DNA of 64,000 bases, from the NCBI GenBank assembly GCA_963989245.1, contig OZ022342.1:53460817-53524816 (forward strand), written 5' to 3'. This DNA comes from Nansenia antarctica. Its lineage: Eukaryota; Chordata; Actinopteri; Argentiniformes; Microstomatidae. The notes below the pieces were generated by a model. It saw only the letters and a program-made list of their open reading frames with translations. It searched no databases and was not told the DNA's origin. This document shows, piece after piece, positions 11,501 to 24,130 of the stretch. The number at the start of each line of letters is the position of its first letter. Position 1 is the stretch's first letter. Position numbers and translations under genes: made by a program.

Positions 11501-11973
11501 GGGGAGAAAGTCAGGGCAGCAGCACGAAGCAGTGGTCCCTCCTGTCTCCTGGAGGAGAGTGGAACATGAGAGCTGACCTCGATCGACAGCTGAAGTTCCC
11601 ACACGAGATCACATCAACCTCCCTTCGGCCAGATGTCGTACTCTGGTCTACCCCGATGAGGACAGTCATCATGGTGGAGCTGACCGTTCCATGGGAAGAG
11701 GGGATGGAGGCTGCCTTCGAGAGAAAGAAGGAAAAGTACACAGACTTGGCAGCTGCGTGCTCGCAAGCAGGGTGGAGGGCAGTCACCTATCCTGTGGAAG
11801 TTGGGTGCAGAGGCTATACAGGAACATCTACACAGCGGCTCCTGAGGTCGCTGGGGATCACAGGATCCAAGCTGAGAAAGGCGCTCAAAGACCTGGCGGA
11901 GGAGGCTGAACAAGGGAGCTTCTGGCTCTGGCTCAGAAGAAAGGACAAGGCGTGGGGGAAAGGAGGATCCTAG
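8578..11973 (+). CDS. Non-LTR retrotransposon protein: zinc finger, RT, CCHC, REL endonuclease
   Basis: A single uninterrupted frame of about 1,131 residues from the first ATG; it stays open upstream to a TTG at 8503. Numbering from the ATG: a cysteine/histidine cluster CSCGWS...H...C near residues 30-50 suits a nucleic-acid-binding finger. A basic, charged region follows to about 320. The reverse transcriptase domain runs from about 330 to 700, with APGPNG, AMGCSISP and the catalytic YMDD at about 572. A CQLC...H...C zinc motif lies near 908. The restriction-like endonuclease core RPDVVLW...VELTVPWE with a downstream K lies near 1017-1050. Such proteins nick the target and copy their RNA from the nick. 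No stop or frameshift was seen and all key residues are present, so the copy may be competent. No N-terminal cysteine protease was recognised, which argues against typical NeSL. Confidence 0.88.
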   Translation: MEDGPITTDNTVTTGTATTNDQRILRECSCGWSKVTTYLGLRIHQGRTKCGGSYQMQTCTAPAGQTRRNQSQVEHHSATDPTIASGEREQEQPPQQDLQPHLHDPQQEHQSRTPGRESTKETPEKPDRKPKIRWPKASDKDSWRSFDESLHTTLQNSLRGSTTSKLNIFGHIIYEEGKGRFGEMPQRRTVPRQSGRREREILQLVKERRRLRKAWRRAEEEEKEGLQNLWSQIRTRLTHLRRAERIRKRRSNKEKARTNFFRDPFKYARGLLEETKSGKLQTTEQELEEHIKDQLSDSQKESPLGSPGHVPLPPEPSSQFDTTPPRWSEVKQAVEHARAASAPGPNGVSYRVYKNCPMTLKLLWRLMGIAWKTESIPSAWSRAVTTFIPKEKDSHNISQFRGIALLNVEGKIFFSVMAKRMTSYLLANNYIDTSCQKAGVPGFPGCVEHSAMIWEQIQTAKRSKSDLHVVWLDLANAYGSVPHQLIHFALKFFHIPPCIQSLLATYFNNFHVCYTTQEFSTCWHRLEKGIAMGCSISPILFTAAFEIILIGGRQMVRGIRSQSGLRLPALRSYMDDVTTLLQTAACTARLLKRFEELLTWARMRIKPTKSRSLSIRKGVRNDNISFSVDGEKIPLLVDHPVRSLGRLYTADLSDKHMASSVTSQLLDGLKKIDQSLLPGKFKVWCYQFTLYQRLMWPLKLCDITLTTVLKLDAKANNYIRKWLGLPRCLTNTALFGRTTLKLPLKSISLGYKQEKVRLVFELRDSPDPFVQHSKAQVRTGRKWDATQAVDQAINRLKHQEIVGVLQPGRTGFGWGSAPKMWSKATRKERKDLVISEVVKIEEECYKIRAVGQQQQGRWTTWEAVINRAITWKDMWRLPQARLSFSIRATYDTLPSSRNLHLWYGTEETCQLCNANNPNLRHILSGCKAGLTQGRYRWRHDRVLRKLAEILEARRLESNKSSPVTSQQRIQFVRQGGESQGSSTKQWSLLSPGGEWNMRADLDRQLKFPHEITSTSLRPDVVLWSTPMRTVIMVELTVPWEEGMEAAFERKKEKYTDLAAACSQAGWRAVTYPVEVGCRGYTGTSTQRLLRSLGITGSKLRKALKDLAEEAEQGSFWLWLRRKDKAWGKGGS

Positions 11974-12168
11974 GGCTGGCTGCAGGGAGTGGCAGGGAGA
12001 CGTCCCTGTCACTGCTCCACCACCTTGAGATGTTCCGGGATTAAAGGAGCGAAACATCAGTGAAGGGTGGCTCCCGGCTGACGACCCTGCAGTCAGCCCA
12101 CTGGCACCGTCGGAGGTGCGACAGGCAGCAATGCCCAGCAGGTATACCCACCTGTGCTTTCATCTATT

Positions 12169-13920
12169 GTAACCAGATGCTAGAACTTCTCAGAAAGCTG
12201 TGGTGACACTCATGTAAGTCCCAGTGAGGATGTAGGGTACAACAGAGGCTCTGCAACTCAGAAAAGAGACAGTAGTTGCTCTGCTACAGATGACAACCTG
12301 GAACACAATCTTCAAAGGGACGCAATGTTATTTTGGATAAGCAACATATTCAGACACAGTATGACTTTCCAGGAAAGACACAACTATGACTTACCGAAGA
12401 GGTGGATACAGTAGGAATAAGACAATACAATTCTATGATTCGAAGAAAAATTTGACATTTGTGTTTAGCTTCCATGCATTACAACAGACGCAACCACACA
12501 CACCATGTACAACAACAACCAACCAATAACTTGTGTGTGAGAGTACCTGGTTACACCAGGTGTCAGCTTCAATAACTAGGTGCCAGCTCCTTAGCCGACA
12601 TAATGTTTTTATAACGCAGCATGTTTGATATTCATTCAGCCCTCTCCTTGTTATTTCTTCCAGTAGCAACCTTAAAGTCTTTGAGTGATGCTACTTGTAA
12701 AATTATGCATTCGACTGTTTACTAGCCCTCAGCCAAAGCATTGCTGTACATTTACCTTGACAAGTCACATTTAGAATCACCGCTATAGCAAACCTATTCT
12801 CCAGTAAGTTTTGCCTGATGAAGGGAGGCTTACCATAGGCTTACATGAAAACAACTATTATCTGCAGATAGATGATTTACTACATTGATGTTGGGAAAGG
12901 AAAAGGTAAGGGAAAGGAAAACTACAGGAAAACTATCAATCTCACGCTGCAAGTTATTCTGTTCGCCTCGAAGGACCATGTGAAGTCATCAGTGATGTGG
13001 ACACAGAATAACCTAAACCTGCTTACTCTCTCCTCTGCAGCCCCATGGATGGGGGCTTGGCCCTCCGTTTTCTCCTACTGAGTACCCAGCCCTGGGGAGA
13101 CCCTGTGTGGAGTCAGAGTGGAGGAGTTGATGCTGAGTACTCCAGGTCGGGGGATCAGAGGATCGACAGTATCTCTACATCCATGCACCAGCTGTTATGG
13201 ATCATAAAGCACATCCAGAAGCAATGTTTTTTTATATGTTTTTTTTTGGCAACATAGCATAAATGTAATGATTTAGTAAATAGTAAGACCATCGTAATGA
13301 GAAGAGGACTGTTTAGCACTCACATACTGTAGCACAAGTTATCTCTGAATGCAGTGGCAAGTTCATTTCTCAGATGATTAGCCTATCCACGCTTTTCAAT
13401 TGCATGCGACCAAATCATGTGCTGGGCCACTTAATCTGGAGCCCTGAAAAAGACTACAATAAACACATGACCATAGCAGGCCTGAATCATACATACAGTA
13501 TTAGCACATTACCAGCATTTTCAATATCAGAAACACATCATCAGATAAAGCCATGTTTTGCAAAGATGTGAACCATGTGACCTTTACAGAGAGACACTAA
13601 TGAGCACATTCATAACCATTCAAAGTGACCTCAGACCTACAGTATGCTGTCAATTAACACTAAACTACCAATATACGTACAGTACGTTAGCATAACATCA
13701 CCCATAAAAGTAAACAATTTACTTCAGGATAACATGGTGGCCTTCGTTTGAATAATCCATGACATTCGTAATTAAAATCAATCCCGATTGATGAGAGGGT
13801 GAGAGGAAAAGTTAAGCTGCTGCCTCACAAAAATTGTCAGATATACAGGCCTCCTTTACACCCACTCTTCCCCAGAGCCTCATAGACTGAAGAGCAATTA
13901 ATGCCCTCAGGTTGCTATGG

Positions 13921-13921
<1 letters not shown>
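12169..13921. other. No gene recognised
   Basis: Downstream flank of the retrotransposon. Only small open frames (78 codons or fewer) with no recognisable content. Confidence 0.5.
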
Positions 13922-13968
<47 letters not shown>

Positions 13969-14003
13969 TGTGTCTGTGTGTGTGTATGTGTCTATGTGTA
14001 TAT

Positions 14004-14034
<31 letters not shown>

Positions 14035-14056
14035 CGTGCGTGCTTGCGTGCGTGCG
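13922..14056. repeat. (GT)n microsatellite, interrupted
   Basis: GT dinucleotides with TCTG, TATG and CGTG interruptions. The 3' end degrades to a GTGC-rich tail. Open frames encoding poly(HT) across it are artefacts. Confidence 0.92.
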
Positions 14057-14059
14057 TAA

Positions 14060-14984
14060 TTATTGTGGCTTAACGGAGTGATATTGGCTTTAAACATACG
14101 TTGTCTATCATTTCCAATGGAGAACTGGGAGACTTCTTATAGGCCTCCATTATAAAGGCTTTAAGAATGTAATTCACACATCAGTGTATGGAAATAAGTC
14201 TTCTTTCTTGACAATTTAATTATTTAATTCTGAATGCATTGCCTATGATGTATATTTTCTTTCATTCCATAATTTCAAAGTCGAGTTCAGACATTTCTCT
14301 GTTCTCTTTGGGAAACCTTGTGGAGGTTTTAGACGAGTTGCTAAAACCAATTTTCCAACTGCCGTCCCTGACACGAAGTTGCACAAACAACAATGTTTGG
14401 CTATTGGAGGAAGTTTTGCATTATGAGATTCTTGACACACTTTCTTATCCACACATGCAGTATTGAGGTATATTGAATTGACATCTATACCTTAACAAAC
14501 ATGTCCAAGGTTTCCACAGCAGTTGCTGGAATGACGGGTATGGGATATAGCATATGCTGAAGGTTTTCAGTCAGACACTGGCTGCTCAAACACTTGAGTT
14601 TATTTATTTCTGCCTGAGGAGAAGTCTCAGCTAATGCTGCAATAAATGGACAATCCAACAGCCTTTGCAACTCTTAGTGGATTCATTTCACACTCAATTG
14701 GCACTCCAGGCATGCACACCTGCAGTATCGAAGACCCGCTCCTGAAAGTGAGAAGAGCCGTGCAAACTTCTTCATGGTCTTTGCCTTTGTAGGAGTTGTC
14801 TTTCACAGCTGACAGCTACAAACCAAAGCCTTTACCCAGCAATTAACATCAACACTTTTGAGACAAACTTTTAAGACAAAACATTTTTATGAAGTAATGA
14901 ACATTGTCCACATTTAAATGAGACATTATCAATAAAACCCTTGTGCAGTGAAAACCATTATCATTAATATATATATACAGTATG

Positions 14985-15031
<47 letters not shown>

Positions 15032-16107
15032 CATGTATATAAATGTATATAGCATGTGTATATATATGTATATCTAAGCTTTATTGTGCCACATCATTAT
15101 TTCTTTTACAGTATACATCAGTGACCTGGTCAGCCAAGAGGTGAACAATTGCTCATACTACATTCTAATTGAATATGGCCACTAGACCACCGCAACAACA
15201 CTGCTATATCCAATCTGTTAAAGGCTCTATTGCAAGTCTATTGCTGCAGGATCAGGGCCTACAGTGACCTTCCTCTCCTAACCGGTTGTAGCATGGTGTC
15301 ACAGGCTCGCCCTCATTAGGCAATGGGGCGGCACATTTGCTGACGCTGCGTCGAGGCTTGGCAGATGGGCAACATTCACCAGTCATCATGATCTCACAGG
15401 AGGACGCCTCCATCAGCAAAGCACTACGTTAATTAGATCACAATATTCTCCAGGAGGCCTCCAGAAGAGAAACACATGAAGGTTAAAATCAGATCAGTAC
15501 ACATTCAGCATAAAAATGTACACTATGTCAGCTCATTCACCTAAGCAAAGAGTGTGGATAGTCTAGTGTACCCTGGGGTCAGGGACAATGTTGATGCTAT
15601 TGTATTGTGGAAGGACTTGACTGCAGGTAGAAGATATGGGAGTCTCCCGAGGTAATGTGAACTATGACAACATCAGTTACATTTCAGAGAATTTGATACA
15701 TTGAGAACTAGTCAACAGACCGTGTAAGATATGTATCATAATGTATTTGTTATGACTGCATGGTCACACAGTAAACTATCAGGATTCACAAGTTATGTAA
15801 GCACACTCAATTGAACAGTTTCTTTGGTTGCTGTTGCGATGCTATGGTCTCAGGAACACTATGCCTAGGTGAAATGCTTACTGGATGGATGCCAAACTCC
15901 CGAAGGCAAGTGAAGAGTCTTCATTTAATTCTCCAACTCTGTTCAGAGCATGTATGCTTGGAGAAACTTTAGGCCCTCCTGCTTATTGATGATGTTAACC
16001 AGTATGAAACGCAGAAACAGGAAGGTGAAAGAAGTTGTTTTCAATTTGTTTCTGTCCTCTTATCGATTTAGTTTTTCTCTCTCACTGTGTATACATCTTG
16101 TGCAAAG
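14060..16107. other. No gene recognised; (TA)n tract inside
   Basis: Contains a (TA)n array at about 14971-15066 with ATGT interruptions. The remainder shows no domain-bearing frame, RNA gene or transposon end. Confidence 0.5.
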
Positions 16108-16143
16108 GAGCACTGTGTGTGGGTGATTGTGTATTTGTGTGTT

Positions 16144-16224
<81 letters not shown>

Positions 16225-16342
16225 GTGTGTGTGCATGTGAGAGTGTGTGCATGTGTGTGTGTGCATGTGTACGTGCATGCATTGGTTTGTGTGTGTGTGT
16301 GTGGGCGTGTGTGTGTATATGTGTCTATATGTGTCTGTCTGA
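16108..16342. repeat. (GT)n microsatellite, interrupted
   Basis: Long GT array with GC and CATG interruptions toward the 3' end. Poly(CV) and poly(HT) frames through it are simple-repeat translations. Confidence 0.92.
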
Positions 16343-17336
16343 AGGCTTTTCACTTAAGCTCTGAAGGATGCCTCCGTGGCCTAGTGTTTGACTTGAGTTT
16401 CTGTCTGATTAAAGATTTGGTTGCACAGCAGACAGCAGTTGGACATCCAGGAGATTTCATTAAGATTGCCAGGCAGGCCGGGAGGTTATGAAGCAGAATA
16501 TCGCGCCATCTTTGACAGTATCCACAGAACATAATGGCATTATCGACACTTTGTGCAAGGCCCGAGGAAAACATTGCCTGATGTAAGCCCGCAAACAATA
16601 AACACTTCGGTCTAAAATGCTGAGGAAATACTCCATGACCTGATAAGGGAGGATATGGTTGATGTTAGCTCACAGGCGACTCACAGCAACTGCTCGATAT
16701 TTACTAGCAGTAACTATCACCGCAGAAACAATTGTCAGTGAGCAGTTTTTTTCATTTTACAAAATGTATTCTCCTCCTAGAAAATGTATCTCTGGGAAAA
16801 AAATCAACATTTCCCAGTTTATGCACATTATACCATTTCAAACATCAACACGAGTGTATTGTTTGCTGTTTACACATTATATTTGTGCAGCTTCAAGTCA
16901 CCACACTCTTCTGTTTATTCTCTTCTTTCCTACCATCTATTAGCGTCAGACTGATTCATGTGTCTTGTTTGTTCCTTTTTGTTAATCAATATGAAGAAGT
17001 TGTGGGTGAGTGATCACACCAACAACAAGTTATCATCTGCTTTCAGCCTGGTTCCCTGTGTTGACTAGAAGACGTTCGTAGGGTGTGCTGTAGGCTGAGA
17101 GGGAGGGATGGAAGGAAGGAGAAAGGGAAGGTGCGATGTGAAGGAATAGAAATATTACTTTAGCACTGGGCAGATTGGTAGACGCCGAACCAATTGTCAT
17201 TCTCGACGGACCGCTCGCTGGCATACACTATCTCCATGGCAACTGATTACTCGCCCTGTCAGGGCAGCGTGTATTCCACAATTCTGGGAGGAGAGCTGTG
17301 AAATAAAGTGTTGAATTCTTCTGACAGCTTTGCCAA
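16343..17336. other. No gene recognised
   Basis: No supported feature. The longest open frames (94 codons) lack motifs. Confidence 0.45.
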
Positions 17337-17402
17337 ACAACACACACTGAGGAGAGAAGAGAGACAAAACAACACACACTGAGGAGAGAAGAGAGACAAA
17401 AC
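17337..17402. repeat. Two-copy tandem repeat, ~33 bp
   Basis: The unit containing CACACACTGAGGAGAGAAGA is present twice in direct succession and looks identical. Confidence 0.8.
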
Positions 17403-17451
17403 AGAATCGATCTAGATATTGTTGTCTGTAGTGTTGTTCTTCCATCTATGT

Positions 17452-17452
17452 G

Positions 17453-17528
<76 letters not shown>
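17452..17528. repeat. (GT)n microsatellite
   Basis: Nearly perfect GT dinucleotide array. Confidence 0.93.
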
Positions 17529-17529
<1 letters not shown>

Positions 17530-17530
<1 letters not shown>

Positions 17531-18154
17531 CGCCTGCGTTCAACAGACAAGGAAACACATAATATGAACATTTGTATATTGGATTTTCATAACCAGGTTC
17601 TTATTAATCATATCATACAGTAACATATTATTTGTCTTTTTTGTTATGCTATCACTAACAGTTCCCTTGTCTTTCCTGTGGATACTGTATGCAACCTGTA
17701 TTTCACTGACATAAGAGAGGGTAACAGAGGGGGTATCTCAGTATCACATTATAGCTGAAGAATTAGCTATAGAACTGGTATATAGGTTACACAGCTTTTT
17801 ATGTAATTGCTCAACGGGGCTTTACTTAAATTGCAGATATCCACTTTGGCTCGTACTGTACATCAAAGCTGATTTCTTAATTGAACCACTAATTCTCACT
17901 TGATCATTTCAAACAGAATAACAGGGCACCTACAGCACAGGGAAATCAATACAAATTAAACATATGCCTCCGTCTGCCGCGGTGAAAATAACCACTAATT
18001 TCGCTCAGCTCCTCCCTCAGCCGTTCTGCTCAACTCAAGGATCTATTCACTGACTGCTGCCAAGGACACAAAGAAGCAACTGATGCAGAATCACAATACA
18101 GTGGACCTTTAGTACAGGTGAATTAATCTCTACTTTCGCATTGGTGGTCGCATC

Positions 18155-18217
<63 letters not shown>

Positions 18218-19285
18218 AGTTAGTTTTTAGTTTTTTTTCAGTTCAACAGCTAGAAACTGCATTTTGACACACTCCGAACTACTAGGAATCTGAATGGATC
18301 GATTAATTTTTCTTGCAACTTTGATAATGCCCCTCCCCAAAAATGAGCAAGCTGTCTCAGTAACATTCAGTCATATCATATGAATAATTTGATAGATATT
18401 TGATCATTAGATTTTTGGGTGATCCATGCTTGTCTCTCTCCATCTCTGTCTTTCCACTCACAGTGCTCCAATTTGCACACGCACCTCCACTGAACTCACA
18501 GGGCATTCCCTTGCATGTCCATCCATTTTTCCTTCACAAATCCACAGGTAGATGTATACATGCTGAGATAGTTTACCAAAACATAAATATGCTTTACCCT
18601 GAAATCTAGGCTAATACACTCTATCATTACTGACGGGGACATTTCGAGCGTGATAGTGTGACTTGATTGGCTATTGATTATAAAACATCTGCAGCACAAC
18701 CTTGTTGACACAAAGTTGAGCTAACTGTGGGCAGGTGAAGGCACAGGACCAAGAGAGCGAGAGAGAGAGCGAAACACTTGCTCATTAACACGATAACACA
18801 AATTGCAGAACTGGCCATTATTAATCACAGACTCTCTTGCAATCGGATTATTCAGATGATGACTAAACTATAAGAGGTCATGCCCTTGGTGTCGCCTGTG
18901 GTAGTTATGGCCCTGTGTGTAACATGGCCCTGTGTGTAACATGGCCCTGTGTGGAACATACTGCTTTGTTTAACAGTGTTTCTATCTCTCCCTTTCATCA
19001 AAGGACTGGATTATAGCATCCACATTTATATAAGCCCCTGACTGACATCAGTTCTAAGAAGATTAACCAATTTGAGGAGCAGTTACTTCAAATGGCTGCT
19101 TTGAACCACTGTGAACAGAGGAGTAAGACATTACAGTCAAGGTTTGCATTCAAATCCATCAAATGAATGCAACAGGTCATGTTGAAATGTATGACTCACT
19201 CTGTGTTTATTATGATGTGTCATACCGAGTGACACACCCTAAGATAGCTGCCATGCAATAAACCCTACATACGGCTGTGTGTGTG

Positions 19286-19337
<52 letters not shown>

Positions 19338-20117
19338 CGTGCGTGCGTGTGTGTGTGTATATTTTTGCATATGAATGAGAGAGAGACCACCGCCAGGTTG
19401 TGTGAGTCCAAACATGTCTCAGTGTCCTAGTAATTATGTCTACCACAGCACATTTTTCCTACTGTAAGGAACACTATTGTTCCACTAATAAACAGCTTCC
19501 CCTTGACTTTCGCTGCTCATTGGCACCCAATTAGAGCTAAGGAAGCATTTGAAATACTGTGGTAATGTGCCTGCATAATTACACATTTATAACATAGTAA
19601 TGACATGGTAATAGCATAGTAAATAGTAAATGCATTATAATTACATGGTAACAGCTGACACAACCTGATTTGGATCCAACCTGTTTTCAACCCGCCCAAA
19701 ACAGCAGCCGTAGCCTGCTTACAGTACAGTAGCTAAAGCCTATCAGCTTTCAGAGCTAACACAGGACTGCACAACTGTGGTACCACACCACCCCTGCTTC
19801 ATTGAGCGTGTTACCAAGAAAAATAACCAAATCCCAATCCCAGACCCAGGGTTACTGGGTGGCATCCAGACATGAGACATGTGACATTCTCTCTCGGTAA
19901 GGCCAGCTGGGGCACCCTGGCAGTAGAATGTAGCGAGAGGACACTTTCCACTTAAGTGATCTTCTGACAAACCCTCTCTCCTCTCCTCTCCTGTCCTCTC
20001 CTGTCCCCTATCAGAGTGTTATCATCAGGAACCAAGCACTGGACTGGACAACAACACATACACTACAGTGCACAAGGCATCCATGGTGTGAGAAGAGAGA
20101 GAGGTTGAGGGGGTTCG

Positions 20118-20180
<63 letters not shown>

Positions 20181-20207
20181 CGCGTGTGTGTGTGTGCGTG
20201 TGTGTGT

Positions 20208-20245
<38 letters not shown>

Positions 20246-23200
20246 ATGCACGTGTGTGTGTGAGTCCTGAATCAGAGATAACTGAGACGAGAGGAAATGT
20301 AGAGTGGAGGAAACAGAGATGAAAACCATTTAAACATTCAGATGCTGACCTTAGTGCCTTTGAGATTATTTATGTGATATTCACAAGGTAATACAGTATG
20401 TGCGTATTGCCGATAAAACCCCGGAACAGAGAGCAGTGGCAGAGAATAATGATGGGGACTAGATGTTTTATGAGCGGAAAAGTGAGAGTATGAGAAGTCA
20501 TAGATATTGTATTTCAAATACAGTAGCTGTTAGTCTTTCAGTTTCAGTTCCCAAAAGTCTGGTTCTATTGAGTGAGTGTTCCCCACTAAAAACCAATGAA
20601 AACATAACTTCCCTTGAAAGTAAAATCAGTCAGAAGAAGAAATACGTGAATAAAAACACTCTATGTGTCATGCTTGATGATTGGCGATAAAGAAAAGGTT
20701 GATAAAGAAAAATTAGTCAAAGAAATGCCACGAAACAAGAGTAATCTCCTGCTGTGTGGTAGCTGGAATCCAGCACCTAGAGTGAGGACAAGGATGGTTG
20801 GAGGATTCCATTACACTGTGATAATATTTACCTCCATCAGAATCCTGTTTACATATCAAATGTCCTGTTTTCATCACAACCGCTCAGCTTGACCCCTTCT
20901 GTACCTCTGCACAGAAATAACTAATTTTCAACACTAAACATTTATTCAACAGACAATATCGAATAATACATTATTGAACAATAAATAAACAGCATTCTCA
21001 CTATCATTGAGAGTTCCAAATGTGTGGTGTCTTCTGCATCAGACAGGCAATTGGGAATGTATAATAGGTACACCATTTTGAGTAGGACCAGTCTGGTCAA
21101 TGGGATTACATCATAGGGATTCATGTAACACAGTTTATTTAGAAAAGCAGGCATACAAGAAACAAGACAGACACAAACAAGGTACCACAAAGGCTTGTGT
21201 AAGATTCAAATATTTGCTCCCTTATGCATGACTGCACATTACCCTTTGTAGATAGATATGCTTATCATATGAGCCTACAGCTAATGTAATGTTCATAGAA
21301 ATGTAGTTCTCCTGATCTATTACCTCTTATCTGGTTCTTCTCAACTTGTGTTCTGGCTGTGTACAAAACAGTTTACTGCTACCAGTCCAGAGGAACATGG
21401 AGCTTATAGGGAAAGCATCTCATTTGCACTATTGTCTCCATTAAGTTGAGAAGTAACCACATCTGTATTCAAAGTAAGTCGGGGACACTTGACCAGAAAC
21501 CAATACACGTCAGTGATATGGATGATATGGAGGTACCAGCTGGCTTTTGCCATGGTACAATTAAACAACTGTAATTACTCCTGCAAGAAAACCTTGAGAT
21601 TGGCTAGGGACTGCTCCAGGTGAGGAAATGGAGCCCTCAAAGTGCCTGACAGTGGGGCTGTAGCAGCGGAAAAGATTATGATCTAATCCCACTCTTGTGG
21701 GGCACAATTGAAGCAGAAGCCCAATATACACATCTAATTGAATCAGAGGCTCAGACTAGGGCCTCAATAAAGGCAAACAGGCAGCTAATGAAGAGTAATG
21801 GAGGGGATATCCGCTCTCAGCACAGGTAGGCCGAGGAGAGTCTACATTAAGGCCCGGACGACTACACCTAGATAAGAACGAGAGTCAGTGAGTAAGCTGA
21901 ATCCAGAGACATAGAGAACAAGTCTAATTGGTTGGGGCACGATGGGTTTTGTCTGGAGATTTCTCCAGTGTTTAACTTTATTTACTCAGAGCTCAGCCAA
22001 ACCCTAGACATTGTGGAGGAAGTGTGCCAAGCACAACTTGGCAAAAAGGGCTTGTACGCATCGATGCACTTATTTGACGTGACAAGGATCAGAAGGACAT
22101 TGATCAGGTTTTCAAACATCATCAACGCTGCCAGAGAGCCCTTGTCACTCAAATAGTTATCTCTACATTGGCAGGTTAATGTGTGTTAACGAGAAAAAGA
22201 GTCAACATCCACGAAAAATCTATAAATTAATTAAATGAACATTTGAGATTTTATTAAATACTGTAGATGTTGCTGGTATTTTCCAAATACAGCATATCAG
22301 TCAAAACCAAAAGAGGTTTTGTCCCTGTTAAGGATTTGACCCAATAGCAATGTCAACGTCAAAGTCTGCCTAGATTACTTAATATGCTGGACCAGTAGTA
22401 TTGACCAAATACAACTGACTGTTAAGCATGACGTATGATGTTATTTATTCAGAACAGATTGGACTATTTGTTGGTGTCGTAGTTAAAGTAATTATAAACA
22501 ACAATGTATAGAACATATGCTACAAACACTTCTTATCCAAAATACAGAAAATACAGATATTAAGCAGCAAGTTGTAAAGGTGTTATTGCATATCATACTA
22601 CACTGTAGTTATGGTGTAAGACCTACTGTAAGGATTTATCCTTATCCTTATTGTTCCTTTTGCCATTTTTCTCTTGTTGCTGTAATATTGAGGAACCGAA
22701 GTATTTACTCTCTTGTACTTTTATAACAGGATGTCACAATAAACGTAATTCTAATTCTGATTCTTACGCTGTGTAATATAAAGTTACGTCTAAGGTTATC
22801 CTTTTGTCTTAAACGTAGTTTGTATCTGCAGCTGTTCTGAACAACCGATTCTGTTACACAGTTATTTATTTCCTGTCTGTCCTGCATGCCGATAGTCCCC
22901 TACTGGCGATATTAAGGCAGATTTAATCCCAAATTAGTCAACCAAAGTGGGTTTCTGACCATGCAATTACACATCCAAAGACCACAGGGAGCCCTGGCAT
23001 CCCAAACACCACTCATCTCATTGGCAGATTCTGGATTCCCAGGAATGTTTCTACCTGATCGTGGAAGCATATTTAAGATAACCCAGCCCCCCATTACAGC
23101 CAGGGGATGTTTCTTTTCCCGTCCGTCACTGGATCCAATTTCATACTAAATCCTTGTTGACATTTAATTATACCGACTCCCTCTTTAGGAGTGATGGCTT

Positions 23201-23750
23201 CAATCACGTTAAAGATCTCAGTATCCAAAGTTGGTAATTGAACTTTGTAGGGTTTACTTACTTATTTCTATTCACATAACCTGAATTACAATAATCGGCC
23301 TATCCGTATCAGGAAAGTCTCTGGTTTTTTGTTGTTGTTGTTGTTGGTGTTTTCTAGAAACTTGGCACAAAAAAAAAAAAGGCAAATCACTTGCTAGCCC
23401 ACAAACCCCCCAAATGCCTCTGTCAGCATTCTTAAACTGGCATATCAGTGCAAAACAACAAGGCAGTAATGTGTTGAAAGTGATGATTTCATCTAAACAG
23501 AATGGAATCTTTGACACTTTTGTGACATCAATTATATCAGGTCAATGATGCTTGTTACATAAACAAAACAACACCATTTCTGTGTGAAATAAAAGCATAA
23601 TCTTTGGCATGCACTCACTTCCACACAACTGTCAGTTACTGTACATAAACTACATTAATCTGTGATTAAACAATTGCCCATTGGTGAATGCTGGGTAATT
23701 TGTGACTCGCCAGCTATCAGAGAGAGTAGCAGCTGCCCAGATAAAAGGGG
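17530..23750. other. No gene recognised; several microsatellites
   Basis: Contains (GT)n arrays at about 18159-18215, 19273-19358 and 20119-20263 (the last with CGCG and TATG interruptions). A three-copy 17-bp repeat (GCCCTGTGTGTAACATG) lies at about 18902-18955. At about 22640-22765 a stretch ends in AATAAACGTAATTCTAATTC, resembling a retroposon tail. No open frame longer than 82 codons outside repeats, and no domains recognised. Confidence 0.45.
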
Positions 23751-23751
23751 T

Positions 23752-23798
23752 CAGTGTGTGTGTGCGTGTGTGCGTGTGCACGTGTGTCCGCGCGTGTG

Positions 23799-23838
<40 letters not shown>

Positions 23839-23869
23839 TGTCCGTGTGTGCGTGTGCGTGTGCGTGTGC

Positions 23870-23930
<61 letters not shown>

Positions 23931-23938
23931 TGTGCACG
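23752..23938. repeat. (GT)n microsatellite, interrupted
   Basis: GT array with CG and CC interruptions, ending just before a CACGCAAC stretch. A (CA)n array in the opposite sense starts about 110 bp downstream. Confidence 0.92.
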
Positions 23939-24043
23939 CAACATGCAACACGATGCAACACAGTGGTGTACTGTATATTCCTGTCAGACCATCTTAACCG
24001 CAATCAAAGCCAGCCTTGACACAAACTCTCTTTCACTCTTTCT

Positions 24044-24045
24044 CA

Positions 24046-24130
<85 letters not shown>

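Larger units (their letters stand above)
8357..12168 (+). mobile_element. Full-length REL-endonuclease non-LTR retrotransposon (R2/NeSL/Hero-like)
   Basis: A 3,812-bp unit with a 5' UTR of about 221 bp, one long open frame and a 195-bp 3' UTR, with no LTRs and no poly(A). The 5' boundary is defined by the end of the preceding truncated copy (8356/8357). The 3' boundary is where the two copies diverge: CATCTATT then TAATCT versus GTAACC. A reverse transcriptase followed by a CCHC motif and a C-terminal restriction-like endonuclease is diagnostic of the R2 superfamily (CRE, NeSL, R4/Rex6, R2, Hero). I cannot assign the clade without a tree; fish Hero-type is my first guess. No target duplication is obvious. 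Confidence 0.88.

Noticed and set aside
16035..16491. Long cysteine/valine- or histidine/threonine-rich frames over GT arrays (also at 23.7, 43.6, 55.0 and 59.6 kb)
   Set aside because: Simple translations of dinucleotide repeats, open in several frames and on both strands.
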